Of a DNA stretch of 64,000 nucleotides, positions 27,778-35,837 are shown piece by piece. Below the pieces are notes generated by a model. It was given only the letters and a program-made list of their open reading frames with translations. It was not told where the DNA came from and searched no databases. This DNA comes from GWE2-42-39 sp963662895 (GTDB taxonomy: Bacteria; Bacteroidota; Bacteroidia; Bacteroidales; Prolixibacteraceae): positions 3,410,001 through 3,474,000 of the forward strand of contig OY759982.1 in NCBI GenBank assembly GCA_963662895.1. Direction: 5' to 3'. Position 1 is the stretch's first letter. Each line of letters opens with the position of its first letter. The position numbers and the translations under genes are program-made.

Positions 27778-28761
27778 ATGAAATATCCAAAAATTATACA
27801 TATTTTGTTTGCAGAAACGTTGGATAAAGTACTGAAACCATTGTTGTATAAAAGACAAACTATGATTGAAGATTCAGCTTTAACTTTGAAGAGAGCCTAT
27901 GATAATGGAGAACTGGATGATTTTGAAAAAGCTAAAGAATTATTAGGCAAATCTGAACTTATTAAAAAGTTGTTAACTCCACCAAAACAGAAACCTGAAT
28001 TATTTGTAGGTATCCGGGCTTATGAGTGGCGGTTGATTGAATTATCAGAGATTCCATTTGCCGGTTTATTAAGAAAAGTCCAAAATTGGAGAAATCTTTT
28101 AATTGACAAAACTTATACATCTGAAGGTTTTTCTTTAACAGGTAACCGAAATGGTATTCTAGCCTGCCATAATGCAATGATTACAACTCTTCTTATAAAA
28201 AGCGGATACAATGAAAAAGATAAAATCGATGCCGGATTAAATTGGATACTTACTTATCAAAGTACCGAAAGGGGCATAGAATGTAACTGGACAGGTTCAG
28301 ATTTAAATACACGCTTTGGTGGTTGTATGAAAAAAACACCATGCTTCTATGGAGTTGTTAAATCAATGCTCTCTCTAACCGAATACAGGAAAAAATTTGG
28401 TAGTTCGAATGAAATTAATATAAAGCTAAAGCAAGGATTGGAATATATCTTAAAACACAATGTGTTTCAAAAACTATCAACAGGTCAACCCATAGAGACC
28501 TCCATTATAAAAAATTTTTATCCGTTTTCTTACAAATCTAATCTCCTTGAGATATTAATGCTTCTAAAATCGAACAACTTATACGATAATTTCCGTTGCA
28601 AAGATGCAATTGAAATATTGAAACAAAAACAGCATAAAGATGGGCTTTGGCGGTCAGAAGTATCTCAAATGAAATCAGCATGGGTCGATTTTGATCCATT
28701 AAATAAACCGGGATTATGGATTAGTTACATGATCGGTAGATTATTGAATGAACAGAAATAA
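27778..28761 (+). CDS. prenyltransferase/squalene-cyclase-like repeat protein
   Basis: A 327-residue cytosolic protein of unknown role with an alpha/alpha-toroid look. Paired helices recur with NAMITTLLIKSGYNEKD (~140), WILTYQSTERGIECNW (~155), CFYGVVKSMLSLTEYRKK (~190), LGYILKH-type helices and ILKQKQHKDGLWRS (~288). Such QxxxDGxW segments are found in terpene-cyclase-fold proteins. No DxDD catalytic motif is seen, so it may bind rather than cyclise a substrate. Its sequence is clearly more AT-rich than the neighbouring PULs, and it borders a tRNA-derived repeat, which suggests transfer (inference). A strong terminator overlaps its stop. Confidence 0.65.
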   Translation: MKYPKIIHILFAETLDKVLKPLLYKRQTMIEDSALTLKRAYDNGELDDFEKAKELLGKSELIKKLLTPPKQKPELFVGIRAYEWRLIELSEIPFAGLLRKVQNWRNLLIDKTYTSEGFSLTGNRNGILACHNAMITTLLIKSGYNEKDKIDAGLNWILTYQSTERGIECNWTGSDLNTRFGGCMKKTPCFYGVVKSMLSLTEYRKKFGSSNEINIKLKQGLEYILKHNVFQKLSTGQPIETSIIKNFYPFSYKSNLLEILMLLKSNNLYDNFRCKDAIEILKQKQHKDGLWRSEVSQMKSAWVDFDPLNKPGLWISYMIGRLLNEQK

Positions 28762-28794
28762 AAAAGAGTTACAAATAAAATTGTAACTCTTTTT
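28761..28794. terminator. bidirectional rho-independent terminator
   Basis: AAAAAGAGTTACAA (28761-28774) and TTGTAACTCTTTTT (28781-28794) make a perfect 14-bp stem with a 6-nt loop, T-rich on both strands. It ends the gene at 27778-28761. It is a homolog of the terminator behind tRNA-Lys at 29893-29921. Confidence 0.85.
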
Positions 28795-28848
28795 TATTTC
28801 TGTCAATCTGCAGGGGCTCGAACCCTGAACCCACTGATTAATAGTCAG
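28763..28848 (-). repeat. partial tRNA-Lys copy with its terminator (att-like direct repeat)
   Basis: This 86-bp segment aligns with 29893-29979. It contains the terminator hairpin and then the tRNA 3' half up to the anticodon stem (GTCAG), after which similarity stops. The T-arm CAGGGTTCGAGCCCCTG is intact. The anticodon loop reads CTATTAA instead of CTCTTAA, and several other bases differ, so it is not functional. Repeats of a tRNA 3' end are what integrative elements leave at their ends. Between the copies lies HigBA. Confidence 0.75.
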
Positions 28849-29062
28849 TAAATTTTGCTTTTTCTCGTTTCCAAACGTTTTACTGTTAATTATAAAATAT
28901 TGTTTCACAAATATTTGTATGTCATTTTCGTTTTATTCAGTTTCACATCATACTACAATTTTGATTTCACCAATTCAATTTTGACTAAAAAATGAAAACA
29001 TTTACTTATTGTCTGACCTTGAAAACCTTCTAAAAGAAATCAAAAAATAATTTTTTCATCTC

Positions 29063-29105
29063 TGTTCGACTTTTTGAGAACATCTTGAAATTTTTCTTAT
29101 TTTTG
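29063..29105 (+). promoter_or_regulatory. higBA promoter with overlapping palindrome
   Basis: TTTG (29073-29076) and TATTTTTG (29098-29105), spaced 21 bp, match the Bacteroidota promoter. The palindrome TGTTC-N10-GAACA (29063-29082) overlaps the -33 element and is a plausible operator for HigA autoregulation. The start codon follows 21 bp after the -7 element. Confidence 0.6.
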
Positions 29106-29125
29106 TTGACGTAAATGCTGTTGTA

Positions 29126-29446
29126 ATGATTATTGTTTTTGATAAAGAATACTTGCGAGACCTATACGAAACTGGCAAAACAAAAGGAAAAAAATACCGT
29201 TTTCAATCCGATGTGATCAGCAAATACAGGAAACGTATTAAAACCCTTTGTGAGACGGAAAAGATAGAAGATTTATTTCTCATTAATTCTTTAAATTACG
29301 AAGTGCTGAAAGGCGACAAAGCAGATATTTCATCAATCAGGGTAAACAAGCAATATCGCATTGAATTTACGGTAACAAATGACGGAACAGAAACACTTGT
29401 TACCGTATGCAATATTTTAGAATTGTCAAACCATTATAAAAAATAG
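29126..29446 (+). CDS. higB: HigB-type (RelE/ParE superfamily) toxin
   Basis: A 106-residue ribosome-dependent mRNA interferase-type toxin. The fold signs are an N-terminal helix pair (FQSDVISKYRKRIKTLCETE), EDLFLINSLNYEVLKGDK and the core strand ISSIRVNKQYRIEFTV, which in RelE proteins bears the catalytic Arg/Lys/Tyr. The toxin gene precedes the antitoxin by 4 bp, the inverted order typical of higBA. Confidence 0.85.
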   Translation: MIIVFDKEYLRDLYETGKTKGKKYRFQSDVISKYRKRIKTLCETEKIEDLFLINSLNYEVLKGDKADISSIRVNKQYRIEFTVTNDGTETLVTVCNILELSNHYKK

Positions 29447-29450
29447 TGAT

Positions 29451-29795
29451 ATGATTACGTTAAAGGGAGTTGACCCACGCATGATAGCCAATAACCTTAC
29501 CCCGTATGAACCGACACACCCGGGGGAGGTTCTAAAAGAAGAAATTGAATACCGTGGTATTTCACAACGCAAACTTGCTGCACAAATGGGCGTGTCATAT
29601 TCCGTGCTAAATGAAGTTCTTAACGCCAAACGTCCTGTAACAACGGAATACGCTTTATTGTTTGAAGCTGCATTGGGTATTGATGCGGGTATTTTTATCA
29701 GAATGCAAACTGACTATAACATGCAGGTAGCTCGTCAAAATGAACCCTTTGCAAAACGCCTTGCAAAAATACGACAAGCGGCTGCATTATTGTAA
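29451..29795 (+). CDS. higA: HigA-type antitoxin, XRE family
   Basis: A 114-residue helix-turn-helix antitoxin that binds HigB and represses the operon. PTHPGEVLKEEIEYRGISQ (~20-38) is the family signature, and the HTH follows (RKLAAQMGVSYSVLNEVLN, ~39-57). PVTTEYALLFEAALGIDAGI continues the HigA pattern. It is the last gene before the tRNA terminator. Confidence 0.9.
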   Translation: MITLKGVDPRMIANNLTPYEPTHPGEVLKEEIEYRGISQRKLAAQMGVSYSVLNEVLNAKRPVTTEYALLFEAALGIDAGIFIRMQTDYNMQVARQNEPFAKRLAKIRQAAALL

Positions 29796-29892
29796 TTCGA
29801 TTCTTATTTTGAGGCCATAAAAAGGCTCCGTATTAAAAGCATCTCTTTACTTTTTGTTCAACATCCCCAATTATGATTTCACAAAAAAGAAG

Positions 29893-29921
29893 AAAGAGCC
29901 ACAATATAAATTGCAACTCTT
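29893..29921 (-). terminator. tRNA-Lys terminator
   Basis: On the minus strand AAAGAGTTGCAAT and ATTGTGGCTCTTT form an imperfect stem followed by a T-rich stretch. It lies ~12 bp after the tRNA 3' end and is the parent of the copy at 28761-28794. Confidence 0.65.
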
Positions 29922-29933
29922 TGATTTTCTGTG

Positions 29934-30006
<73 letters not shown>

Positions 30007-30140
30007 ATTTTTTCGGAGGCCAAAGGTAACTTTAAAAAATTAATGAAGCATAAAATAACCGGCATTATTTATCACAAAAATTAAATCCCGAGATATTAAT
30101 GTATTCATCCTGCACGAAATGTAAGCAAGCAGCAAGCCTT

Positions 30141-31043
30141 CTAATCATCTAAAAACCTCTTCATCAATCCTCCATATCCGTCCACACGGCGATCGCGCAT
30201 AAACGGCCATATCCGACGAACATTTTCCGAACGGGAAATATCCACGTTTACAATCAGATTTTGTTCTTTACTATTATTAGCCTGGGCTAAAAACTCACCC
30301 TGCGGGCCACATACAAAACTATTTCCCCAGAATTGAATACCTTCCGAACTACCTGAAGGATCAGCCTCATGCCCTACCCTGTTGACACAGACAACCGGAA
30401 TCCCGTTGGCCACTGCATGTGAACGCTGAATGGTAATCCAGGCATTTAGTTGCCGGCATTTCTCATCTTCATCGTCACGCGGGTCCCAGCCAATGGCAGT
30501 CGGATAAATCAACATTCCGGCACCAGCCAGCGCCATCAGACGTGCAGCTTCGGGATACCACTGATCCCAGCATACCATAACGCCAAGTTTGCCAACCGAA
30601 GTTTGAACGGGAGTAAAACCAAGGTCTCCAGGCGCAAAATAAAACTTTTCATAAAATCCCGGATCATCAGGTATATGCATCTTTCGGTATTTACCGGCAA
30701 TGCTACCATCTTTCCCGAAAACAACAGCCGTGTTGTGATACAATCCGGCAGCCCGCTTCTCAAAGAGGGAAGTCACCAAAACAATTCCATGCTTTTTAGC
30801 TAATTCCCCGTAAAATTTAGTTGACGGACCGGGAATCGTTTCTGCCAGGTCGAATGCCGTCACATCTTCGGTTTGGCAAAAATACAAGCTGTTATGTAAC
30901 TCCTGCAAAACTACCAATTCGGCTCCGTTGGTTACACAATCGGCAATATTGGCAGCTAACTTTTGTTTGTTGGCTTCAATATTTGCAGTGTTAGCCTGCT
31001 GAACCATTCCTACCGTTATTGTTTTATTATCCATGATTTTCAT
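30141..31043 (-). CDS. aguB: N-carbamoylputrescine amidase
   Basis: Nitrilase-superfamily enzyme turning N-carbamoylputrescine into putrescine, CO2 and ammonia, the second step of the agmatine route to polyamines. The triad is seen as Glu48 (VVLQELHN), Lys121 (YRKMHIPDD) and Cys158 (VMVCWDQWYPEAA). 300 residues is normal. A second ATG at 31034 (MDNKT) is equally plausible as the start. The gene begins 9 bp after aguA ends. Confidence 0.93.
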   Translation of the reverse strand: MKIMDNKTITVGMVQQANTANIEANKQKLAANIADCVTNGAELVVLQELHNSLYFCQTEDVTAFDLAETIPGPSTKFYGELAKKHGIVLVTSLFEKRAAGLYHNTAVVFGKDGSIAGKYRKMHIPDDPGFYEKFYFAPGDLGFTPVQTSVGKLGVMVCWDQWYPEAARLMALAGAGMLIYPTAIGWDPRDDEDEKCRQLNAWITIQRSHAVANGIPVVCVNRVGHEADPSGSSEGIQFWGNSFVCGPQGEFLAQANNSKEQNLIVNVDISRSENVRRIWPFMRDRRVDGYGGLMKRFLDD

Positions 31044-31052
31044 TTCTAAAAG

Positions 31053-32081
31053 TTAAATTGCCCCTTCCGGGAACTGCATACTGATACAATGCAACGAACC
31101 ATGCTGCTTAATCAAAGGGACACTGTTAATGGGAATAATCTCTCTTTCAGGAAAAAGGTTTCCGATAAGCTCAATTGCCCCGGCATCTTGTTTTACCCCG
31201 TAAACGGGAAAAAGGACAGCTTCATTTATAATCAGGAAATTAGCATAAGTCGCTGGTAAACGCTGACCGTCTTCATCGTAAACAGCATCAGGAAAGGGAA
31301 GCGGTACCAGCTTGAATGGCTGGTTGTTTATATCGGTTAGCTGCTGAAGCTGGTTTTCCATTTTTGTCAGGGCATCGTAGTGTATATCATTTTTGTCATC
31401 ACATTTCACATAGGCAATCGTATTTTCAGAACAAAACCGGGCCAGCGTATCAATGTGGCTGTCGGTGTCGTCACCTTCCAGAAAGCCATGATCAAGCCAT
31501 AATATTTTCTCTGAGTGAAAAGCATTTTTAAGGATTAGTTCAATCTCACTTTTGCTGAGATGTTCATTTCTGTTTTTCGACAGCAGGCACTTGCTGGTCG
31601 TCAAAAGGCAACCAGCATTATTACTTTCGACAGCACCACCTTCAAATGTAAAATATGAATAATCACGCAGCTCAATTCCTTCCTGAAAAACCTTTTGTGC
31701 AAACAGGGTTGGAGTAATCTGGTTATCGTGGCAGGCAGCATACCTCATACCCCAACCGTTAAACCGAAAATTCAGCAAAACCGGATTCCCGTTTTCAATA
31801 ACTGTAATTCCTGCATGATCCCGGGCCCAGGTATCATTTAACGGCATTTCGCGAACAATCAAATTTTTATTTTTTTCCTGTAAAAAAGAAGGTAAGCTCT
31901 TTTTGTTACGGCAAACAAGTAAGAGCTTTTCGCGAGCCAGTATCTCACGGGCCATCAGTTCGTAAACCGGTAAAACCTCGTCAAGAATGGGTTCCCAGTC
32001 TGTTTGTTTATCCGGCCAGGTTAACTGAACACCACACTGTTTTACCCACTCAGCAGGAAAATATGAATTATGGTTTATCAT
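31053..32081 (-). CDS. aguA: agmatine deiminase
   Basis: Peptidyl-arginine-deiminase-fold enzyme converting agmatine to N-carbamoylputrescine. Seen: WARDHAG (~85), FNGWGMRYA (~107), FEGGAVESN (~145), GDDTDSHIDTLARF (~203) and the nucleophile Cys332 in HGSLHCISMQFP. 342 residues is the usual length. It starts 9 bp after the lacI-type regulator, so the three genes are probably one transcript. Confidence 0.94.
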   Translation of the reverse strand: MINHNSYFPAEWVKQCGVQLTWPDKQTDWEPILDEVLPVYELMAREILAREKLLLVCRNKKSLPSFLQEKNKNLIVREMPLNDTWARDHAGITVIENGNPVLLNFRFNGWGMRYAACHDNQITPTLFAQKVFQEGIELRDYSYFTFEGGAVESNNAGCLLTTSKCLLSKNRNEHLSKSEIELILKNAFHSEKILWLDHGFLEGDDTDSHIDTLARFCSENTIAYVKCDDKNDIHYDALTKMENQLQQLTDINNQPFKLVPLPFPDAVYDEDGQRLPATYANFLIINEAVLFPVYGVKQDAGAIELIGNLFPEREIIPINSVPLIKQHGSLHCISMQFPEGAI

Positions 32082-32090
32082 GCTGCAAAT

Positions 32091-33122
32091 TTACTTTAAT
32101 TTTCCGGCTGTCGATTCCCGGATAATAAGATCATTCCGGATAGTAATTGTCTCAGATACGATATTTTTATCATTATTTTCTATCTGACGGATCAACAAAC
32201 GGGCAGCAGCCTGTCCCATTTCAAAAGCATGGTCATTGACAGAAGTAAGCGGGGGGTCGATAATTGTAGCCGCCGGGGTATTGCTAAAACCCGCAACTGC
32301 CAGGTCTTTGGGTATCTGTAGATTTGCCTCCTTTGCAAGCTGAATAGCACTAATAGCAGTAATATCATTAGCACAAAACAAACCATCGGGCATTTGAGGT
32401 GAATGTAACAATTGAGTGGCATATTTCGTTCCTTCGTCCCTATCCAGTGCATTTGCATAGCAAATCATGTTGTTATCTACTTCTATATTGTTCTTTTTCA
32501 AAGCTGCCAGATACCCTTCGAGCCTGCCCCTGAATATGGCCGAATTTTGGTTCCCTGCAATATGGGCAATCCGTTTACACCCCACTGACATCAAATGTTC
32601 GCAAATTTTAAATGCAGCTTCAAAATCATCAATCAAAACCCTGCTTGATTCGATCTCATAGCAAACCCGGTCGAAAAAAACAAGGGGGATATTGTTTTCT
32701 TTTATTTTCAGGAAATGATCATACTTTTTTGTTTCGAGGGCCAGGCACCCAAGAATACCATCGGCCCTGTTCGAAAGAAGCATTTTTACATTTTCAACCT
32801 CCTTTTGGTATGAATCATTGGATTGAAATATAGCAACATAATACCCGGCTTTATTAGCAACTTCTTCTATCCCGCTAATGGCAAGTGAATGAAAGTGACG
32901 ATCGATCCGGGGAATTATTATTCCAATCAGGTTTGTTTTTTTTCGTCTCAAACTTGAAGCAACAGAATTAGGAAAATACCCAAGTTCCGAGGCAAGCTTT
33001 TGAACTCTTTCAGAAGTTTTTTTCCCTATGCTGGGATGATTTTGTAAGGCTCTTGATATTGTTGACGGAGAAAGATTGAGTTGTTCGGCTAATTTTGTTA
33101 TCGTGATCCGCTTATTTTCCAT
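32091..33122 (-). CDS. LacI family transcriptional regulator
   Basis: A DNA-binding repressor with an effector-binding periplasmic-binding-protein domain. The HTH is at ~6-28 (ITKLAEQLNLSPSTISRALQ) with the hinge helix ~50-58 (NSVASSLRRKK). The sensor domain follows (LIGIIIPRIDRHFHS, VFFDRVCYE, GLFCANDITAISAI, VAGFSNTPAATII). It is divergent from the amino-sugar operon and carries CG-centred operators in its own and the opposite promoter, so it most likely controls both. The effector is probably a sugar of that pathway. Confidence 0.93.
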   Translation of the reverse strand: MENKRITITKLAEQLNLSPSTISRALQNHPSIGKKTSERVQKLASELGYFPNSVASSLRRKKTNLIGIIIPRIDRHFHSLAISGIEEVANKAGYYVAIFQSNDSYQKEVENVKMLLSNRADGILGCLALETKKYDHFLKIKENNIPLVFFDRVCYEIESSRVLIDDFEAAFKICEHLMSVGCKRIAHIAGNQNSAIFRGRLEGYLAALKKNNIEVDNNMICYANALDRDEGTKYATQLLHSPQMPDGLFCANDITAISAIQLAKEANLQIPKDLAVAGFSNTPAATIIDPPLTSVNDHAFEMGQAAARLLIRQIENNDKNIVSETITIRNDLIIRESTAGKLK

Positions 33123-33148
33123 ACCAGAACTTGATTTTCATACTAATT

Positions 33149-33192
33149 AAAACGTTTGTGTAAAAATACGCGAATTTAATTTACTCAGCAAA
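33149..33192 (-). promoter_or_regulatory. lacI promoter with operator O2
   Basis: On the minus strand TTTG (33192-33189), 20 bp, then TATTTTTA (33168-33161) match the Bacteroidota promoter with one mismatch. AAAACGTTTG (33149-33158, core AAACGTTT at 33150-33157) covers the expected start site. That predicts autorepression of lacI and, through it, aguAB. Confidence 0.6.
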
Positions 33193-33348
33193 AAAAATGA
33201 ATAAATATAAAAAATAGCTTCCTAAATAATTTCACAAAAAATTAACTAAATAAATTAGTATAAATCAAAGATATAATTGGCTTATACTGATATATTCATC
33301 TAAAAATAAAAAATAAATAATAACAAAAAATTTATCAAAAAATAATAC

Positions 33349-33387
33349 GCAAACGTTTGCATAATATTTCTAAAAAAAATACTTTTG
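33349..33387 (+). promoter_or_regulatory. amino-sugar operon promoter with operator O1
   Basis: GCAAACGTTTGC (33349-33360) is a perfect 12-bp palindrome of the LacI/CcpA type. Its right half contains the -33 TTTG (33356-33359). After 20 bp comes TACTTTTG (33380-33387), a perfect TAnnTTTG. Bound repressor would block polymerase. The first gene starts 84 bp downstream. Confidence 0.75.
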
Positions 33388-33470
33388 GAAAAACTTTTAA
33401 GGTAGATTAAAACAAAAAGTCAGGTTTTAAATTCAAACAAAAGAACCACAAAACCAATTTAAATAATATC

Positions 33471-34823
33471 ATGAAGAATAAACTTAACTCCAGACGGGAT
33501 TTCATAAAAAAATCAGCAGGTGCATCGGCTGCTCTCATTGCAGGTGGAATTTTACCAGGATACAGTGCTTTAAGCTACAAACAAATAATAGGATCGAATG
33601 AACGGATCAGGGTTGCGGCAATAGGGGTAAACTCAAGGGGAAATGCCCTGGCAAAAAATTTTGCCAGCCAGCCTAACTGTGAAGTCGCCCATATTTGTGA
33701 TGTCGACAGTCGTGCCATTAAAAAATGCATCAAAAATGTAGAAGAACAACAAACTTTAAAGCCAACAGGATTTGCTGATTTTCGTAAATCACTTGAATCT
33801 AAAGACATTGATGCGGTTTTTATTGCCATGCCTGATCACTGGCATGCACCTGCTTCGCTTATAGCTATGCAGGCAGGCAAACATGTGTATGTGGAAAAAC
33901 CTTGCAGCCACAACCCGAATGAAGGAGAGATATTAAGAGAAGGCACGAAAAGATACGGAAAAGTCGTCCAGATGGGGAATCAAAGACGTTCGTGGCCCAA
34001 TGTATTTGAAGGAATTGAGGCACTAAAAAGTGGGGTGATAGGAAGAGCTTATCTGGGCAAAGGCTGGTACACCAACAACAGAGGACCGATCGGGATTGGC
34101 AAAAAAACAGCGGTTCCCGAATGGCTGGACTGGAACCTGTGGCAGGGACCCGCACCAAGAAAGGCATTCAAAGACAACTACGTACACTATAACTGGCACT
34201 GGTTTTGGCATTGGGGAACCGGGGAAGCCCTGAACAATGGAACCCACATGGTCGACCTGCTACGGTGGGGACTCGAAGTTGATTACCCAATACGCGTCAG
34301 TTCAAACGGCGGACGCTACCGGTATAACGACGACTGGGAAACACCTGACACCCAAATTATCAGTTTCGATTTTAAAGAAGGTGTAAGCATGACCTGGGAA
34401 GGAAGAAGCTGTAATGGCACACCGGTAGAAGGAAGTTCAGTAGGGGCAATATTTTATGGAGAGAAAGGAAGTATAATGTTTACGGGAGGAAACAATTACA
34501 CTATTTTCGATCTGAAAGGAAATATTGTAAAAGAGGTAAAAAATGATTTCGAAGTGGATGCAAGAGATAAAGCCAATCCTGCAAAAAATCTTGATGCCTT
34601 GCATATCCGGAATTTTTTCAGGGCAATAAAAAATGGTGAGAAACTGGCTGCTGATATCGATTCCGGTCATAAGAGCACCCTGCTCGTTCAATTAGGTAAT
34701 ATTGCACAGCGCGTTGGTAATTCATTGGATATTGACCCGGCGACAGGACATATCCTACATGATAAAAAGGCCCAACGTCTTTGGTCAAGAGAATATGAGC
34801 CGGGATGGGAAATGAAATTATAA
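33471..34823 (+). CDS. Tat-exported Gfo/Idh/MocA family oxidoreductase 1
   Basis: An NAD(P)-dependent sugar dehydrogenase-like protein. The N-terminus NSRRDFIKKSAGASAALIAG has the twin-arginine signal, so it is folded with cofactor and exported to the periplasm. The Rossmann strand is RVAAIGVNSRGNALAKNF (~47-64) and the EKP motif is VEKPCSHNPNEG (141-152), with Lys143 as expected catalytic residue. The C-terminal domain includes WHWFWHWGTGEALNNGTHMV, a His/Trp-rich motif of exported family members that precedes the active-site His. 450 residues. First gene of the LacI-controlled operon. Confidence 0.9.
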   Translation: MKNKLNSRRDFIKKSAGASAALIAGGILPGYSALSYKQIIGSNERIRVAAIGVNSRGNALAKNFASQPNCEVAHICDVDSRAIKKCIKNVEEQQTLKPTGFADFRKSLESKDIDAVFIAMPDHWHAPASLIAMQAGKHVYVEKPCSHNPNEGEILREGTKRYGKVVQMGNQRRSWPNVFEGIEALKSGVIGRAYLGKGWYTNNRGPIGIGKKTAVPEWLDWNLWQGPAPRKAFKDNYVHYNWHWFWHWGTGEALNNGTHMVDLLRWGLEVDYPIRVSSNGGRYRYNDDWETPDTQIISFDFKEGVSMTWEGRSCNGTPVEGSSVGAIFYGEKGSIMFTGGNNYTIFDLKGNIVKEVKNDFEVDARDKANPAKNLDALHIRNFFRAIKNGEKLAADIDSGHKSTLLVQLGNIAQRVGNSLDIDPATGHILHDKKAQRLWSREYEPGWEMKL

Positions 34824-34852
34824 CACATCAGTAAAAAATAATAGGTATAATA

Positions 34853-35827
34853 ATGAATACACGCAGGACATTTATCAAAACCGTCGGGGCCGGAACCGCC
34901 CTTTCCGCACTGGCATTTTCTCCGGTTGAAACAGCAGCACGGATAATAGCAGGTAACTCATCAGGAGAAAAACCCATCAGGATAGGCATTATAGGGGCCG
35001 AAAATTCGCACACGACCGGTTATGGAAAATTATTCAATATCGAAAAAAATTTTCCCGGGGTTGAAGTAAAATATGTATGGGGGGAAACAGAAGAGTTCGC
35101 TAAAAACGCCATGCAAAAAGGACAAATCCCGAACATGGTGAAAAGCCCTGAAGAAATGCTCGGAAAAATTGATGCACTGATTGTTGACCACCGGCATCCG
35201 AAATATCATTTGGAAGCGGCTACCCCGTTTGTAAAAGCCGGCATCCCGGCATTTATCGATAAACCATTTTGTTACCGCGTAGAAGAAGGGAAAAAGTTCC
35301 TTTCCATGGCAGAAGAACTGAAAGTACCTGTAAGTTCGTACAGCTCCATCGCCCACAGCGACGCGACATTCGATATAAAAAAGCAGGTACAGGAAATGGG
35401 AGAGATCAGCCACGTAGTTGTCAGCGGGCCTGCCGACCTGAACTCCCCTTACGGCGGAATATTCTTTTACGGGGTACACATGGTACAACCATTAATGTAT
35501 ATCTTCGGAGACGACATCAGGGAAGTACGGATCACACAAAACGGAAAAAATGCCACAGCCAGTCTGGCTTTTGGAAACGGCATGCTCGCAACCCTTATTA
35601 TCAGACGCCTTTCATACGGATGGAAAACTTTTGCTGAAACAAAAGATGGTACCATTGAATTAAAATCAAGGGTAAACAACAGCAGTCCGGGAAAAAACTA
35701 TGTTGATATGGTAGAAATGTTCCGCACAGGAAAAGAACCACGAAGCCATGAAAGCATTCTGAAATGTGCAGCAGTGCTCGAAGCATTGGAAAAAGCGGCA
35801 AAAAAGGACAAGTGGATTGAAGTATAA
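34853..35827 (+). CDS. Tat-exported Gfo/Idh/MocA family oxidoreductase 2
   Basis: A shorter (324-residue) relative with its own Tat signal, NTRRTFIKTVGAGTALSALA. The nucleotide-binding strand is IRIGIIGAENSHTTGYGKLF (~42-61). The EKP motif is FIDKPFCYRVEEG, with Asp136 replacing Glu before the Lys-Pro. The C-terminal beta-sheet domain is reduced. 29 bp after gene 1 and 10 bp before the NagA-like gene. It may act in series with gene 1, for instance oxidation followed by reduction at another carbon (inference). Confidence 0.86.
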   Translation: MNTRRTFIKTVGAGTALSALAFSPVETAARIIAGNSSGEKPIRIGIIGAENSHTTGYGKLFNIEKNFPGVEVKYVWGETEEFAKNAMQKGQIPNMVKSPEEMLGKIDALIVDHRHPKYHLEAATPFVKAGIPAFIDKPFCYRVEEGKKFLSMAEELKVPVSSYSSIAHSDATFDIKKQVQEMGEISHVVVSGPADLNSPYGGIFFYGVHMVQPLMYIFGDDIREVRITQNGKNATASLAFGNGMLATLIIRRLSYGWKTFAETKDGTIELKSRVNNSSPGKNYVDMVEMFRTGKEPRSHESILKCAAVLEALEKAAKKDKWIEV

Positions 35828-35837
35828 AATCAATATT

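Noticed and set aside
28801..28860. Second functional tRNA-Lys gene
   Set aside because: Only the 3' half is present, the anticodon loop is altered and no D-arm or 5' acceptor strand follows.
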